Of a DNA stretch of 6,352 nucleotides, positions 6,049-6,352 are shown in pieces. How positions within the stretch are numbered: the first letter of the stretch is position 1; every line of letters begins with the position of its first letter. The notes under the pieces are model-generated. The model was not told the origin of the DNA, did not search any database, and saw only the letters and a program-made list of their open reading frames with translations. The stretch covers positions 1-6,352 of the forward strand of contig JAGVNP010000047.1 in the NCBI GenBank assembly GCA_020053185.1. Direction: 5' to 3'. A program made the translations under genes and the position numbers. This DNA comes from Deltaproteobacteria bacterium. GTDB lineage: Bacteria; Desulfobacterota; Desulfomonilia; UBA1062.

Positions 6049-6352
6049 GACTCCTCAGAATACACTATGCGAACATTGGCGCCATCGGCCTTAATGGATC
6101 TGTTGGCGGCATCCAAAACCATTAGCACCTGCAAACCCGCTTTCCCATCAGTGAGAGCGGGTCGGCTTTCCTGAATACAATCGGCAAATTCCCTCACCAT
6201 CAAAGAAAGAGCTTCTGCTTGATCAATTCGGGGCGCATACATGTCGCCTGATCGGTAGGAAACTAACAACCGCTCTTTTTGTTCCCGTTCACCTTGTCGA
6301 ACCTCAATTCCCTTGTCATAAATCTTGATCTTTTCTGCCTGATCCAAATCGT
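6045..6352 (-). CDS. Gfo/Idh/MocA-family oxidoreductase, C-terminal end (WlbA/WbpB-like)
   Basis: Only the last 101 residues are in the window; the gene continues past the right edge. A TTG at 6347 could be read as a start, but the frame is open beyond it and the family needs an N-terminal Rossmann domain, so it is internal. The visible part reads EKIKIYDKGIEV, then SYRSGDMYAPRIDQAEALSL, REFADCIQESRPALTDG and GLQVLMVLDAANRSIKADG, the usual C-terminal pattern of this family (YxxGD..P....E.L.....F..CI......TDG..GL.V..VL.AA..S). WlbA/WbpB members oxidise UDP-GlcNAcA at C3 with NAD, giving the 3-keto substrate for the aminotransferase. The 4-base overlap with the WbpD-like gene and the WbpE-like gene behind it support that role. 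The catalytic lysine and NAD-binding site are outside the window, so a different Gfo/Idh substrate cannot be excluded. Confidence 0.85.
   Translation of the reverse strand, partial: DLDQAEKIKIYDKGIEVRQGEREQKERLLVSYRSGDMYAPRIDQAEALSLMVREFADCIQESRPALTDGKAGLQVLMVLDAANRSIKADGANVRIVYSEES

Noticed and set aside
5824..6174. Plus-strand 116-codon open frame across the acetyltransferase/oxidoreductase junction
   Set aside because: It spans two well-supported minus-strand genes and shows no recognisable protein motif.
6045..6347. Small stand-alone gene starting at TTG 6347
   Set aside because: The frame is open beyond the TTG to the window edge and the residues match only the C-terminal end of Gfo/Idh oxidoreductases, so it is a cut gene rather than a small one.

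Overview
This 6.35 kb window is a piece of a surface-polysaccharide (O-antigen, capsule or similar glycan) biosynthesis locus. Every gene I can support lies on the minus strand, so transcription runs from the right edge to the left edge. Eight protein genes are packed with overlaps or gaps of at most 67 bases. Both end genes are cut by the window. There are no RNA genes, mobile elements, CRISPR arrays or long repeats, and no gene-free stretch over 300 bases.

In transcription order, the first block (6352 to 4457) is a Gfo/Idh/MocA oxidoreductase C-terminus, a left-handed beta-helix N-acetyltransferase and a DegT-family aminotransferase. They are joined by 4-base and 1-base overlaps. This trio matches the Wlb/Wbp set (WlbA/WbpB, WlbB/WbpD, WlbC/WbpE), which converts UDP-GlcNAcA to UDP-2,3-diacetamido-2,3-dideoxy-glucuronate. 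The substrate here is inferred.

After a 67-base gap with a weak promoter-like sequence, the second block (4389 to 1438) holds an extended SDR of the 4,6-dehydratase/epimerase type, a second and distinctly different DegT aminotransferase with a 39-residue insertion, and a NeuD/PglD-type acyltransferase. Together these could make a nucleotide-linked 4-acylamino-4,6-dideoxy sugar.

The third block (1397 to the left edge) is a membrane-anchored family 2 glycosyltransferase of the polyprenyl-phosphate type. It overlaps by 11 bases the start of a multi-pass membrane protein of the LPG_synthase_TM/flippase-like family. That last gene is visible only as an open frame running off the left edge. A lipid-linked sugar synthase next to a possible flippase or partner suggests a lipid-linked sugar transfer step.

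The organism is probably a Gram-negative bacterium of moderate GC content, judged from the pathway types and the clear Shine-Dalgarno sequences. I cannot name the taxon. The enzyme families are known. The more unusual points are the pairing of two amino-sugar modules in one run of genes, the insertion and base-composition step in the second aminotransferase, and the glycosyltransferase/flippase-like pair.
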